Source of the DNA: Kalaharituber pfeilii
Lineage: Eukaryota; Ascomycota; Pezizomycetes; Pezizales; Pezizaceae
Direction: 5' to 3'
Length of the DNA stretch: 64,000 bases
Assembly (NCBI GenBank): GCA_015179045.1
Contig: WHUZ01000042.1
Coordinates: 186,001 to 250,000, forward strand
Each line of letters starts with the position of its first letter. The stretch's first letter is position 1. The notes under the pieces were generated by a model. That model searched no databases. It had not been told where the DNA came from and saw only the letters and a program-made list of their open reading frames with translations. The translations under genes were made by a program, and so were the position numbers. This document shows, piece after piece, positions 21,098 to 31,681 of the stretch.

Positions 21098-22860
21098 TTT
21101 TTTTTTTTTTTTTTTTTAATATCATTACTCGCGTGCCGCCTGATAGGCTATGGCGAGGTCTTCTTAATTACGTACATGAAAATAAGAGTGAAATGAAATA
21201 AACTAAGGTATTAGTCTTGTCCTGCCCACTCCAATACCTCCGCGATGTTTATCCCCTTCTCCGGTTGTCTCAGTCCTCCCGCTCCGTCTTTTAACTTTCC
21301 TCTCCATGTCTGGCATGCACTGGCTATGTGTGCGAAGTTCTCCGGGGCCTTTCCGCACCATCTGCATTCCGGTGAATCCGCCTTGCCTATGCTGTATCTC
21401 CATTCCTTGAGCCCCTTATTTCCGAGGATGCCGGCCAGTGTTGAGATCCTTCTGCGGTTGTCAATTTGCTGAAGTGGTCGGTATGACAGTCGTAGGCGGT
21501 TTCTTTCGTCGGCTCTGAGTGCTTTGGCTTCTTGACGGATCCCGGCCTCTGTTGCTATATCCTCTTCGCACTGTAGTGCGGTACCTTTCTTTGCGGCCTT
21601 GTCCGCCTCGGTGTTGCCTTTGACCCCTTTGTGTGCCTTGACCCAGATTACCGCGAGGTCTTGTGCGCCTCTGGCGATTCTTCTCTCCCATTGTTCTCGA
21701 ACCTCTTGTGTTGTCCCATCTACGGTCGGGTCCCCGTTTGCTATCTTCTTGAGTCTGGATATTGCTGTGCGGGAGTCTGTGACTATCATCACTTCCCCCT
21801 CTTGTCTAAGGGCATGGCTGATCGCGATCATCTCCCCGTCGTTGACTGTACTTCTTCTTCCCAGATAAAAGGATTCGTCCCTCGACTGGCAGTACGTCGC
21901 TGCTCCTGTCGACTCGTCTACCCGGCTCCCGTCGGTGTATACACCTCTCCACCCTTCGTCCTCTTCCTTCCTTATCGTCTCCTCCCATTCCTCTTTGCTT
22001 AGGTCGCTCGGTTGAAAGGGGAAGAAGAATATCGGAAGGGGGTCTCGATGTGTCAGGGTGCCTCGCAGATATTTCGTATCCGGTAATGGGTCAAGGAGCA
22101 GTTCTTGTGTAAACCTTAGCGCGCGCGCCTCCACTCTTTCCTTTTCCCCGTGTACGAATGTCTCTACTGACTCTAGGTTGGTTATTCCTTCCACCACGTC
22201 CCTCCTGGTCCCCCATGGGGATCCTGTGATGTCTCTGGCGACGGTGTACTGCCAACTCTCCAATTGCCTTAGCTTCTTCTCACTCGGAGCCCCTTTGGCG
22301 TAGCTAGTCCAGGCCCAGCTGCCGTATGTGGCGATATTTCTCGCTATGCTGGTGTATAGCTGTCTCCGTCTGCTGGGTGGTACCTTTGTGAGTCGGGAGG
22401 CCACTTTCCAGGCTGCCTTCCCTAGGTGTAGCCTTTTTTCGAAGTGCTCGTTGTACTTTAACTCCCAGTCAACGGTTAAGCCTACCAGTCGATAACTCTT
22501 GCCTTTGGTGCCGATTATCAGTGTTTCGGCCTTCCAGGGATCCAGTTCGAATCCCTCTTCCTTAGCCTCCTGGGCCAGCTGTCTTCGGTGTGACTCTACA
22601 TCTTTCCTCAGTCCCGTCATGGGCCTGTGAGATATTACGCTGTGGAAGTCGTCCACGTAGGACCTAGTGAACTGTCTCTCTTCGGCTTTCTGGGCTGGCG
22701 GTGCCACTCCAACCAGAAAAAGTACTGGCGAAAGCGGAGATCCCTGCGGTGCTCCGTCTGTCATCAATCCCCTCCCCCTCATCTTTCCATCCCATGATAT
22801 CTTGAATTCGGTTGGCTGTAAAAGCCCCTGGACGAATGCTGCTATGTTGGGATTTCAATG
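21098..22860 (-). mobile_element. 5'-truncated LINE A (RT C-terminus, RNase H, zinc finger, tail A)
   Basis: Best preserved ORF2 in the window. The tail at 21098-21165 carries the GCCT-ATC-AGGC variant of the inner stem. The ORF runs 22782 to 21211. Upstream of its first Met the same frame still reads LLQPTEFKISWDGK before the 5' break near 22855. No matching TSD was found upstream, so the 5' boundary is approximate. Confidence 0.9.
21211..22782 (-). CDS. LINE A ORF2 fragment: reverse transcriptase and RNase H (523 aa)
   Basis: The frame is open for 523 codons. RT motifs: APQGSPLSP at residues 11-19 and the catalytic YVDD at 42-45. The thumb/connection region follows (LTVDWELKYNEHFEKRLHLG, 102-121). 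RNase H spans about 276-400, with YTDGS (Asp284), Glu317, Asp336 and Asp394, the four acidic residues of the family, plus WVKAHKG. A C-terminal finger of C-x2-C-x8-H-x4-C form lies at 473-490 and EVLEWAGQD ends the protein. The endonuclease and the N-terminal half of RT are missing, so it cannot transpose alone. This arrangement (RT then RNase H) is typical of fungal Tad/I-type LINEs. Confidence 0.9.
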   Translation of the reverse strand: MRGRGLMTDGAPQGSPLSPVLFLVGVAPPAQKAEERQFTRSYVDDFHSVISHRPMTGLRKDVESHRRQLAQEAKEEGFELDPWKAETLIIGTKGKSYRLVGLTVDWELKYNEHFEKRLHLGKAAWKVASRLTKVPPSRRRQLYTSIARNIATYGSWAWTSYAKGAPSEKKLRQLESWQYTVARDITGSPWGTRRDVVEGITNLESVETFVHGEKERVEARALRFTQELLLDPLPDTKYLRGTLTHRDPLPIFFFPFQPSDLSKEEWEETIRKEEDEGWRGVYTDGSRVDESTGAATYCQSRDESFYLGRRSTVNDGEMIAISHALRQEGEVMIVTDSRTAISRLKKIANGDPTVDGTTQEVREQWERRIARGAQDLAVIWVKAHKGVKGNTEADKAAKKGTALQCEEDIATEAGIRQEAKALRADERNRLRLSYRPLQQIDNRRRISTLAGILGNKGLKEWRYSIGKADSPECRWCGKAPENFAHIASACQTWRGKLKDGAGGLRQPEKGINIAEVLEWAGQD

Positions 22861-23189
22861 TAGGGGGAGTCTTCCAGTTTCCAAAGGCCAACTGGTATTT
22901 ACTGTGCTTTTTTTAGGCTCTGTAAGGCTAGCACGGCCTTGTGACCATTTCTGGCCCCCCTGCGCGATTTTCATACTGTGGGATTGCCCCACTCGCGCTG
23001 TCCACAGGCCCTACAACTGTGCGAAGGTTGCAGGTTAGGGCAGTCGTTTCACTTGAACCAACTCAGGGCACCGCCCAAGTGAGTACGATATTTTCCCCGC
23101 CATAGGCTTGTCGTATAAGTTTACCATCATCAGCTACAAGGATCCTTTTTTTTTTTTTTTTTTTTAAATCTCATGCTGTGGGGGCGACG

Positions 23190-24510
23190 CGCACCGCCCC
23201 CCACCTCCCCCCCCCGGAGCGAAGCTGAGAGAGCTAGAAAGGTGGCAGTATATAGCAGCAAGATTCATCACCGGTGCACCCTAGGGAAATCGAAGAGACG
23301 TAGTGGAGGGCCAGGCAAGCCTAGAGTCAAAACACGCTTTCACGGAGGGCGAAAGCTCTCGGGTCGAAGGCAGGTCGCTCAGGTTCGAACGGGGAGCACT
23401 CCTTAATGAAGAAGAGGAGGGCTCAGTTTATTTAAGAGGCTCATTACTGTAAAATGGAGAGACCCACTACCGCTGGCGCTATCCAACATACTAACGCCAG
23501 AGCAGAGAGACATGAAGTGGAGAGGAGAATTCAGAGGAGACAGATAAGGGATGGAAAGCGGTATACACTGACGGTAGCATCGTGGAGAGAACGGGGGTAG
23601 GACTGTGGTGGGGAATGTCTGACTCCCAGAGCCACGGTGAACGACGCAGAGCTCGCTATAGTGAAAGCGCTGGAGGAGGGGGAAGAGGTGCTATTCATAG
23701 TGGCGGATTCCAAAGTGGCAATCCAGAAACTCAGGACCCTAGCCGAGGGCTGCCCAAACACCTGGAGGGGCAGCCCACCTGGGTAGAGAAGCATGGGAGA
23801 GCAGTGCCGCCCGGGAGGGATGGACGTGACAGTGGCCTGGGTCAAAGGACACAAGGTCCTGGAGAGCAATGAGAAGGTGGACAGGGCAGCCAAATCGGCG
23901 CACCCCTGCCCTATGAACATGAAGTGGTTACGGAGGCTGGAATGCGTATGAACGCGAGAGCACACAGAGCAAGAGAGAGAGACAGGCTGGGCCTGAGTTA
24001 TAGACTACTGCAACGCCTTGGGGGGAGACGGCCTGTCACGGCTTGGCGTGCCATGGCGGCAGAGGGAAGCTGATTACTAGTACGTGTGGACGTCTAAGGG
24101 AGCCAAGATCCTTGACCACGTGCGCAAACGTAAGCGAGTCGCTGACCGGCCCGTACGGATACTCCTATATATACCGACCGCACTACCGGGTGGTACCGGT
24201 AGTTCTACCTTTTGGTGCAACGGTTTGCAAACGGTCGGTTGCAACCCGTAACACGGCCACGCTGGCAGGGCTACTGGGGGCAAAGGACATCAGTGCCTGG
24301 AGATGCAAAGTGGGCAAAGCGGAATGTCCAGGGTGTCGGTGGTGTGGGGAGGAAGAGGAGACAGCAGAACACATCGGGGCAGTATACAGAGTCTAGAGGC
24401 AGAAGTTTCCTGGGGGAATGGAGGCGGTGATTGAGCTCCCGATGGCGAAGGAGGGCGGAAGAGACCCCTTGGTAGAGTTGACGGAGTGGGTGGAGCGATG
24501 ATTTCCCTTC
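23190..24510 (+). pseudogene. Decayed LINE A ORF2
   Basis: Fragments in shifting frames: RT thumb (KLRELERWQY around 23225), RNase H start (VYTDGSIVERTG around 23565), VNDAELAIVKALEEGEE (23642), VAWVKGHKVLESNEKVD (23832) and LAGLLGAKDISAWRCKVGKA (24265) with the zinc finger CRWCGEEEETAEH. No tail is attached at its end. Several stops and frameshifts. Confidence 0.8.
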
Positions 24511-24599
24511 AATTTTCCCTTTGTACCTAGTGATGCGAACGTGCTTACCGTGTTTTTGTGATTTTGGTACTTTCCAGTTAGTTATCTCCTATGAATGGA

Positions 24600-24953
24600 G
24601 AAGGGCGACAGCCCAGAATGCCGCTGGTGCGGAGAACAGGAAGAAACAACAACACACCTCATGGACGAGTGCCGTAGACGGAAGACGGAGATCTGGCCAG
24701 GAGGCAGACTAGACATCTTCGCCATAGCCCATAGGGCGGCATGCGAGTACTGATATAAAAAAAAAAAAGACGAGACATCAAAGACCCATCAAACGCCTGG
24801 AAAAAGAATGATGACCCGTTTTTCTTAACTTTCCTGTATTTTCTACTGTATTTCCCACTCCCCGATTTCCCATTTTCAATTATCATGTAGCTAGACCTCG
24901 CCATAGCCCCTAGGGCGGCACGCGAGTAATGAAATTGAAAAAAAAAAAAAAAA
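24600..24953 (+). mobile_element. LINE A C-terminal fragment with tail A
   Basis: Encodes GDSPECRWCGEQEETTTHLM, then PGGRLDI, a tail insertion, KDPSNAWK and a 3' UTR ending in CTCGCCATAGCCCCTAGGGC, GCACGCGAG and polyA. The insertion at 24718-24768 splits the ORF. Confidence 0.85.
24718..24768 (+). mobile_element. Tail-only LINE A insertion (51 bp)
   Basis: TTCGCCATAGCCCATAGGGC, GCATGCGAG, TACTGATAT and 12 A. TSD GACTAGACATC (24707-24717) versus GACGAGACATC (24769-24779). Confidence 0.85.
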
Positions 24954-24956
24954 AAA

Positions 24957-25020
24957 TCCTATGTGTCGCCATAACCTGTAAGGCGGCATGCGAGAAATGA
25001 TATTAAAAAAAAGAAAAAAA
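24957..25020 (+). mobile_element. Tail-only LINE A insertion directly behind another LINE A
   Basis: TGTGTCGCCATAACCTGTAA, GGCGGCATGCGAG, AATGATATT and an A-rich end follow within a few bases of the polyA of the previous element. The TSD is not clear. Confidence 0.65.
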
Positions 25021-25029
25021 GTGAGGATA

Positions 25030-25250
25030 ACGACAGAATGGGTAAGTAACTATAGCATAGGGCAAGCTTTGGCACTGGAAGGCACATGGAGATAAGGATA
25101 GCACGTGAAGCTTTTTTTTTTCATATTTTTTTTTGCTATCACGTAACCCCGCTTACCGCTATTCGCTATGGCAGGGTCCCTGGACTGAAGTCCTTATGGC
25201 CCGGAGGCAGGCACCTGTGCAACTGCCTACATAAACATCCCCTATATAAC
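25030..25250 (-). repeat. LTR remnant split by a LINE B tail
   Basis: 25031-25110 resembles the solo LTR (GCACATGGAGATAAGG, AGCACGTGAAGC). At about 25112-25250 a reverse tail B follows with the upstream block CTGGACTGAAGTCCTTATGG that also precedes the tail of the ORF1 element at 44486. The target duplication was not found. Confidence 0.65.
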
Positions 25251-25439
25251 TAGAACAAAAACAAAAAAACCCTGTTTCCTCTTACAGGCCCGAGGCAAGA
25301 CAATGTGGTGAGTGTAGGAAACATCATGGCGGCTTCAGAGGCTTTACCAATGTGACACCGGCCACTCCTCTTCAGCTGCTCCTCCTCCTCCTTCCCCATC
25401 CACTTCCATCCTGTAGCTCGCCAGCCTACATGGCGGCTA

Positions 25440-25770
25440 GTGAGCGGCACGAGCCGAGCCAGCTCGAGCTCAGACGAGCCAAGATCATGCTAGTGTTTTT
25501 CTTGCCAGCTCGCTAAAATGCTTAGCCAGTGCAAGGTTTCATAAACTGTAAATACCTAATATAGTAATAATTAGAGACTTGGAGCTCATTCTGACCTACC
25601 AACAACTTCGAAATGTTCAATTTAGCTGATAGTAGTGAGAAAGATGAAAATTTAGCTTAGTTTAGTTTAGTTTGTCAATATTATATATATAATCAATCTA
25701 GGCTCGAGCTCATGCCAGGCCAGCTCGAGCTCACCCTCCAGCTCGGCTCGAGCTAGCTCGTACCGCTCAC
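25440..25770. mobile_element. MITE (331 bp) with TA target duplication
   Basis: Ends GTGAGCGGCACGAGC and GCTCGTACCGCTCAC are inverted repeats, extended by clustered GAGCTCGAGC motifs on both sides. TA at 25438-25439 and 25771-25772. The middle is AT-rich and non-coding. Confidence 0.82.
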
Positions 25771-26143
25771 TAAATTATAAGTTAACAGCAGATATGGATG
25801 AGAGATCGATGGAGTTGAAAGTGTTGTGCCAAAATGGTGGGATCGGAGCTGACCGCCCAACGATATTGCAGTTGGTGTGGCCTCGGCATTGAGAATCACC
25901 GGAATTTATCTGGTTGGTATTTATATATCAAATCCGGGCCAAACTTTGAGCTGAGGATACTACACGTCATGTTTTTTTTCAGTTAAGCCTGTTGTTGCAA
26001 TGAAAATTACTCTGCTTATTCTCAACTGGTGCTTCTGCACTATTTGAGAGAGGATCACTTACATGAAACATCGGGAAATTGACCGTTCTTCTTGTTTTTT
26101 TTGGTCTGTTTGTTTCGGGAAGATAACTCAGAAAAGTCAGTAT

Positions 26144-26210
26144 TTTTTTTTTTTTTTTTTTTTTTTTATATCACATGACCCCGCTTGTAGCTGTTCGCCA
26201 TGGCAGGGCG
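26144..26210 (-). mobile_element. Tail-only LINE B insertion (67 bp)
   Basis: PolyT, ATATCACATGACCCCGCTTG, TAGCTGTTCGCCATGGCAGG. TSD GAAAAGTCAGTAT at 26131-26143 and 26211-26223. Confidence 0.95.
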
Positions 26211-26589
26211 GAAAAGTCAGTATGGAGTTATCCATTCATAGGCAGTTGTGGGAGAAAATCGTATTTGAGAGTGGTTTATGCTTGTCGTAGGATTAAACAC
26301 CTTCCTAGAAGTAGATCTTCGATCCATCTGTCACAATAAGGGTAACATACATACATATATCCTATATATATCTCGCCATAGAAGGTTTGTAAGTAATTCA
26401 ATTGTGGTTGCGAAGTCGCTCCAAAAACTCGTTCTCTGGAGGTTGTTGTCGGTGCCCAATTCTTCTTCGACCCAAACCCCTCCATGGTCCTTCCTTCGTT
26501 TTAGCCAGTACGTGCACGTCAGCCCCTTGGTGCTCGGATCCTCCACTGCCTGGAATCTCGCTACTCGGTGCCTGCTTTCTTTGTGTTCT

Positions 26590-28741
26590 ACCGGGATATT
26601 GCGCACGACCGGGATGTTGCGCACTAGCGCAATTCCTTGACAACACCCACAGTTGCGGGCATTGTGGGGTACAGCAACACAACAACAATTATTCCCGGAG
26701 GTCTATAGAACCCAGCCATGGCAAAAGATCAAGAAGCGAAAATTCAGGAGGCTATTAAGGGCCTTAAAGAGGGTAAGTTCAAATCAGTTCGGAGAGCAGC
26801 AGACTTTCTAGGATTAGCTGAAGCTACAGTGAGGAATAGATATAAAGGGAAGACTGCTACTCATAGAGTTAGTCAAGAGAGTCAGCAGCACCTAGATAAA
26901 GAGCAGTGGTAAGATATTTTGAGCAGATGGATAATATGAGATTCCCTATTGAGATAGAAACTTTGAAAGAGATTGCTACTAGTTTTAATTATTAAATGTA
27001 AGGGGGGCATTAAGCAAGATTTAGGTAAAATTTGGGTATACAGGTTTATGAAAAGACATCCAAAGGTTAAGCAGAAGTTAGCAACAGCTCAGAAGCACCA
27101 GCAGGCAGCAGCAAATAATCTAGAAGTGGTAAAAAGGTTTTTTCAAGTAGCGCAAAAAGTGATAGCAAGGAATAAGATACTCGTAGAGAATATATAGAAT
27201 ATGGATAAGAAAGGATTTATGTTAGGAAGAGGAAGTAAATACAAAGTAATTTGTAGAGCGGGGAGAAAGCTTGTGCGAAGGAGAGTGGATGGAAACAGAG
27301 AAACAATTACAGATATTGAGACAATTAATGCAGCCAGTAAAGTATTACCTGCATATATTATACATAAAGGAAAAACTCATGTAGTAGAATAGTATGCAGG
27401 TATAACTTCAGAAGATAAGAAAGCAAGATTTAACCACTTACCTAAGGGATGGACAGATAATAAAATAGGCCAAGACTATTTGCAGAATCATTTTTACCCC
27501 TGGCAACAAAACTGTCTAAGAAAACTCATCATCTTGTATTATTTCTAGATAGACATGCATCTTATTGCTCTTGGGAATTTCTTTCATGGTCTTTGAAGCA
27601 TGATATGTTAGTGTTTTGTCTTCCTCCACACTCAATGCATCTTCTACAGCCTCTAGATGTTGGGTTATTTGTACCTCTACAACATGCCTATAGTCAAGAG
27701 GTAGATACCTTTACTAGAGAGAATTTTGATGTCATTAGAAAAGGGAATTTTTGGCCAATGCTTAAGGCAGCTTGAAAGCGTGCCTTTACGAAGCAGAATA
27801 TCAAGTCTGGATGGGCAGGGACTGGAATATACCCTAGCAACTGTAGAATCCCGCTTAGCAATATGCAACATACAGCCATCAAAAAATACCTCTCTCCAGC
27901 ACGTCCGATATCCTCCCATAGTATCTACACTCCTAGAACACCTAGAGCACTCAAAAGACGTACCATTTGCTTTATTCAACGGCTTCCAAATGCCTCTCAG
28001 TCAGAAATCAAAAAGTCATTTCTTAAACTCTCATCAGCAGCATTAGGAGCAATGACTGAGGCTGATATTGAAAGAGATATCAACATGAAACTCAAGCGGC
28101 ATGGTAAAAAACTCAAGACAAAGGACCAAAGACGTCTTCCAGTCATTGGGCCTATCACCGGAAAGGATATTATCAGGCTCAAGAAGCAGCTAGAGATGGA
28201 AGAGCAAAAGAAGCAGCAAAAGAAGCAACAACCGAAAAAAAAAAAAAAGAGCATCCAAGTCAAAGTCGCAGCAACCACAGGCCAAAAATAAGCGTCAACC
28301 ACCGCAACGTACCTACAAAACAAGCTAGAATTGCTTCAGAGTCACCAGAAGCCTGGTCTGATACAGATGACTCTGAAACATCTGATGCTGCCTCAGATAC
28401 CACTTTGGATACTATAGTTGTTCAGACACCACTTCCACCCACAAGACGCCAGCTCTTCCCTACTTCGCACCCACAATCTAGACCCACAAGAGCATCTACT
28501 ACAATGGCTGTGAGACTCAGGAAATGATTCTGCAAAAGTTAGACCTTTAAGTGTCTGTCCTTCCCAAATAGGTATGTTACTAAAATCGCCCCACCTGAAA
28601 AATTTCTGTGCGCTTAAACAAGGTTTGAAATAGGTTTCTGCATGTATCTAAATGCTTTGTACTTAATTTGAAGTCAATTGAACAAGTCGTTGAATTTTGA
28701 GAAATCATCTATTAGTCACCCGAAAGTGCGCAATATCCCGG
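26590..28741 (+). mobile_element. pogo-like DNA transposon (2152 bp) with TIRs and TA duplication
   Basis: Terminal repeats CCGGGATATTGCGCAC and GTGCGCAATATCCCGG are perfect and flanked by TA (26588-26589, 28742-28743). The 5' end has a second, direct copy of the TIR core (ACCGGGATGTTGCGCAC). Outside the TA the flanks are themselves inverted repeats (GTGTTC/GAACAC), so the target was palindromic. One transposase pseudogene fills the element. Confidence 0.92.
26718..28290 (+). pseudogene. pogo-family transposase, disabled
   Basis: The N-terminus (26718-26910) has a Psq-type helix-turn-helix: AIKGLKEGKFKSVRRAADFL then EATVRNRYKGK. A CENP-B-like second DNA-binding part follows (VYRFMKRHPKVKQKL near 27030). 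The DDE core begins NMDKKGFMLG (27195, first Asp). The second Asp is in LVLFLDRHASYCSWEFLSW (27530) and CLPPHSMHLLQPLDVGLFVP at 27615 is the typical following block. The C-terminal part is Lys/Gln-rich with a basic tract. The frame is broken by several stops, three at positions where Trp or a similar codon is expected (TGG to TGA/TAG), and by one or two frameshifts. Non-functional. The TIRs confirm the family. Confidence 0.87.
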
Positions 28742-28866
28742 TAGAACACAGTACAAACTCCTCCTGGTACCAGAGACAAGTCCCCATCTTGCCTGCCACA
28801 TCTGCCTTCTCGTTCCCCTCTATGCCTCTGTGCACCTTCCCTCACATGCTTCCCGCTTTTTTGCTT

Positions 28867-28912
28867 ACAATATCACATAACCCCGCTTGCAGCTATTCGC
28901 CGTGGCAGGGCT
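28867..28912 (-). mobile_element. Degenerate LINE B tail
   Basis: Reads ATATCACATAACCCCGCTTG, CAGCTATTCGCCGTGGCAGG. No polyT remains and no duplication is visible. Confidence 0.6.
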
Positions 28913-29143
28913 AGTCCACCTTCAGCTCGCTTTCCGTGCCCTATTGCTCTTCTCAGTCGGTCTAGCTGCCCTCACGGACGCTATCCAAACACTGATGAGG
29001 TTAATACGGTACGCACTGACTTTCAGTTGCTGGGCCTAGGTATGCCACTTCGCTGCCCAGATCCTCGACTGTTGCAGCCGCCGCTGCCAGGACCTCTATC
29101 ATAGCCTCGTCCCCAGGCGGGTTTTTAGTCCTGGGGTACGCCC

Positions 29144-29200
29144 TGTCATGGCGAATAGCTGCAAGCGGGGTCATGTGATACTAAGAAAAAAAAAAAATTC
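29144..29200 (+). mobile_element. Tail-only LINE B insertion
   Basis: CCCTGTCATGGCGAATAGCTGCAAGCGGGGTC-type tail with A12 (quoted as separate blocks CCCTGTCATGG and GCAAGCGGGGTCATGTGAT). Imperfect flanking repeat CCTGGGGTACG/TCTGGGGCACG. Confidence 0.75.
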
Positions 29201-29250
29201 TGGGGCACGTGACACACTAGTAAATTGTTTAGCAAGCAATGAATTATCTT

Positions 29251-29339
29251 TTTTTTCTTAATATCATTACTCGCGTGCCGCCTTGAAGGCTATGGTGAGG
29301 TTAGGTACATGAGGGATAGTGGTAAAATAAATTATCTTG
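29251..29339 (-). mobile_element. Short LINE A 3' end insertion (89 bp)
   Basis: PolyT, tail A in reverse with inner stem GCCT-TCA-AGGC, plus about 30 nt of 3' UTR. TSD AATTATCTT at 29242-29250 and 29340-29348. Confidence 0.87.
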
Positions 29340-29473
29340 AGCAAGAATCAAATCAATTTTGAGGTGTATTATATTTACAGTTGATGGCTAGTCACGTGGC
29401 TGTCTAATTACCTAATCTCAGGCTTCTAACAAGTGCCTAGGAATGAGGCTACAGAACCTCTGCATCGTTTACT

Positions 29474-29545
29474 TTTTTTTTTTTTTTTTATTTCATTACT
29501 CGCATGCCGCCTTATAGGCTATGGCGAGGTCTCTTAGTTACATAA
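29474..29545 (-). mobile_element. Tail-only LINE A insertion (72 bp)
   Basis: PolyT then ATTTCATTACTCGCATGCCG with inner stem GCCT-ATA-AGGC. TSD TGCATCGTTTACT at 29461-29473 and 29546-29558. Confidence 0.94.
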
Positions 29546-29854
29546 TGCATCGTTTACTGTTAGGGATTCTTCCAAATACAGTAGACTCTCAATACTACAC
29601 TGTCTGACATAATATATTTGATATAAGGAATATTCTTAAGTTTTCTGCAGTGCTTAGTTACTATATTCTTCTTTTGAGTGAAGGACTTAACGCGAAGAGT
29701 TGGTAACTCACCTGCTGTACTAGGCCTATAAGAGTAAGCTTGTTGATAAGAAGTATCTATACAAAGAGTAGTATTGTATTGAAAGCACTAAGAACAGCTG
29801 AGATAAAGAAAAGTTATGGATTCCTCTGGCCCAGATTATCTTAGTACTTTTATA

Positions 29855-30527
29855 CAGACAAACCTGTCATATTGGATACCTGTTGGATAACCTGTCATGT
29901 TGCATAAACTTTGTCGGCCCGAATTTGGGCCTGTGGGATCATTGGATATTTTCATTTATTGGATGGATAACAATTTCGCCGGCCGGTTTTTCAGATTTAC
30001 TGGTAACTGGACCTGTCATATTAGATAGTGGCATAGTGCCAATACTAGCAAGGATCATTATGCTTAGTGATAGAATTTTCATTTCGGTATGCCTATCATT
30101 AACGGATACCTATCACCCAGAACTGGCAGACCCAGATGACGTAGACCCAATGGATCAGGATCAGCTTGAAGAGGATGAATCCGAGAAACCAGAACCAGTC
30201 TCACTCCATGAAGCACATAATTCATTGTTCACAATTAAGTGGTTTGATCAGCAACAGGAAGTACAACACAGAAGGACGGACAAGCAGTACTTGCCTTCTG
30301 CGGCTTGAAAAGTACATGACTTTGTTGAGCTTGAAGCATCTCTTGAAACAGGCCTTTATTACTGCTTATTTTGCTCCTGTATGGTCTCTTATTCATGTAG
30401 GTATCTGTTATTGCATGTATTTACCTCGAAAATTGATCTCTGCATTCCAACCTGTCATACTGGATAACCTGCCTTATTGCATAAGATATCCCGGCCGGAG
30501 CCTTATCCGATATGATAGGTTTGTCTG
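29855..30527. mobile_element. Deleted pogo-like transposon (673 bp)
   Basis: TIRs CAGACAAACCTGTCATATTG and (inverse of the right end) CAGACAAACCTATCATATCG, flanked by TA at 29853-29854 and 30528-30529. A frame at 30120-30300 holds an acidic stretch (DPDDVDPMDQDQLEEDES) then HEAHNSLFTIKWFDQQQEV, like the C-terminus of Tigger/pogo transposases. The DDE core has been lost. TIRs match the MITE at 60951-61112. Confidence 0.8.
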
Positions 30528-30721
30528 TAGACCTTATTCTCTTTAGTTGTCGATATTCAAGCAGGGTAACCACCTATGCGGAAGAAGGCTATAAAAGAGG
30601 CCAAACGTGACTTAATAGTCAAAACGTAGAAGATCATTACTCTAGTTATTACTATTATTATTCCTCATTACCCTTTTCCTTTTTATATAATCTTCTTATA
30701 TATTCTATATAACTAAATACC

Positions 30722-31000
30722 TTGCCATAGCCCTCACAGCGACATGCGAGTGCAGATTTTTTTTTTTTTTTTTTTTTTTTTATATCATTACTCGCGTGCC
30801 GCCCTGGGGGCTATGGCGAGATTAAGTACATGAAAGGGAGTGGTTAGGTACATGAAAGAAAATGGAGTGAAAATGTCGATAATAAAAATGAGAGGGAAAT
30901 AAAAGTGTCAAGGTGGAAGTCTCTTCCCATCGAAAATGTGTAGAATTCTACTCCCGCCCTGCCCACTTCAGGAGTTCCGTTAAATCTTGAGTATAATTGT
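30722..31000 (-). mobile_element. LINE A 3' fragment abutting a plus-strand tail A
   Basis: 30722-30757 is a plus-strand tail A variant (CTTGCCATAGCCCTCACAGC, GACATGCGAG) without polyA. It abuts a polyT and a reverse tail A (30759-30825) that continues into 3' UTR and the end of ORF2 (CTGCCCACTTCAGGAG, about 30958). Two opposite-facing tails therefore meet here. Confidence 0.7.
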
Positions 31001-31099
31001 CTACAATGTTATTGCACTCTTGAATAGCTCAATATTTAGCTACAATAACTCTGGTTTAGCCATTTTAGTACCAGTAGGCCCACGGTCACGGAAGCCAGC

Positions 31100-31572
31100 A
31101 TGTACCAGCAGGCCAAAGCACAGAGAACGGGGGAAAGTGACAGATTGAGGATGGACTATAGACTGTTGCAAAGACTGAGACACAGAGTAAGGATGTTGGC
31201 CGGCCTATTAGGTGGCAAGAGCCTGCAGTTAGGGCAATATAAGATAGGCAAGTCCAATGGGTCAGAATGTAGATAGTGCAGGGAGGAAGAAAATACTATG
31301 GAGCATATCCTGGGCAGGTATCAGGTGTGGAGGAAAAGATGGTCAGGGGGAGAGACACACTGCTCAAACTCCCGAAGGGAGTCGAAGGAGAAGGGGATCC
31401 GCTTATGGCACTAGTGGAATGGATAGAACAATAAAGGACTTACTACATTACTATTTTACTATTACATTATTTTGTCTTTATTTCCCTTTCAAGTACTATC
31501 TCCTATGTAGTTAATATGTCATCGTAGCCTCTAGGATGGCATGCGACTCATGAAGTGAAAAAAAAAAAAAAC
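31100..31572 (+). mobile_element. LINE A C-terminal fragment with tail A
   Basis: Encodes MDYRLLQRLRHRVRMLAGLL and GKSLQLGQYKIGKSNGSEC in broken frames, then 3' UTR and a diverged tail A (GTAGCCTCTAGGATGGCATG) and A14. Confidence 0.82.
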
Positions 31573-31681
31573 AGTAGACTCATGAACAGAGTTATACCAT
31601 TATGATAGTCTTTGGGTTACATGAGATAGATGTGCTAGATGCTGTTTGCAACTGTGTCTGGAAGCTTTGTTCTGGGAAGGT

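Larger units (their letters stand above)
26400..29110 (-). pseudogene. Decayed LINE RNase H region hosting the pogo-like transposon
   Basis: Right of the transposon the minus strand reads KVHRGIEGNEKAD and KMGTCLWYQEEFVL, an RNase H C-terminal motif. Further right (28930-29110) lie other RNase H-like fragments. Left of the transposon (26400-26585) the frame seems to continue. Joining the two flanks gives GTGTTCTAGAACAC at the target. It is too decayed to assign to a family. Confidence 0.55.

Noticed and set aside
21211..21868. Plus-strand ORFs of 70-120 aa across LINE A
   Set aside because: They are antisense shadows of the RNase H frame, which carries all catalytic residues on the minus strand.
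22540..22560. tRNA-like T-arm motif AGTTCGAATCC
   Set aside because: It lies inside LINE A coding sequence and no acceptor or anticodon stem could be paired around it.
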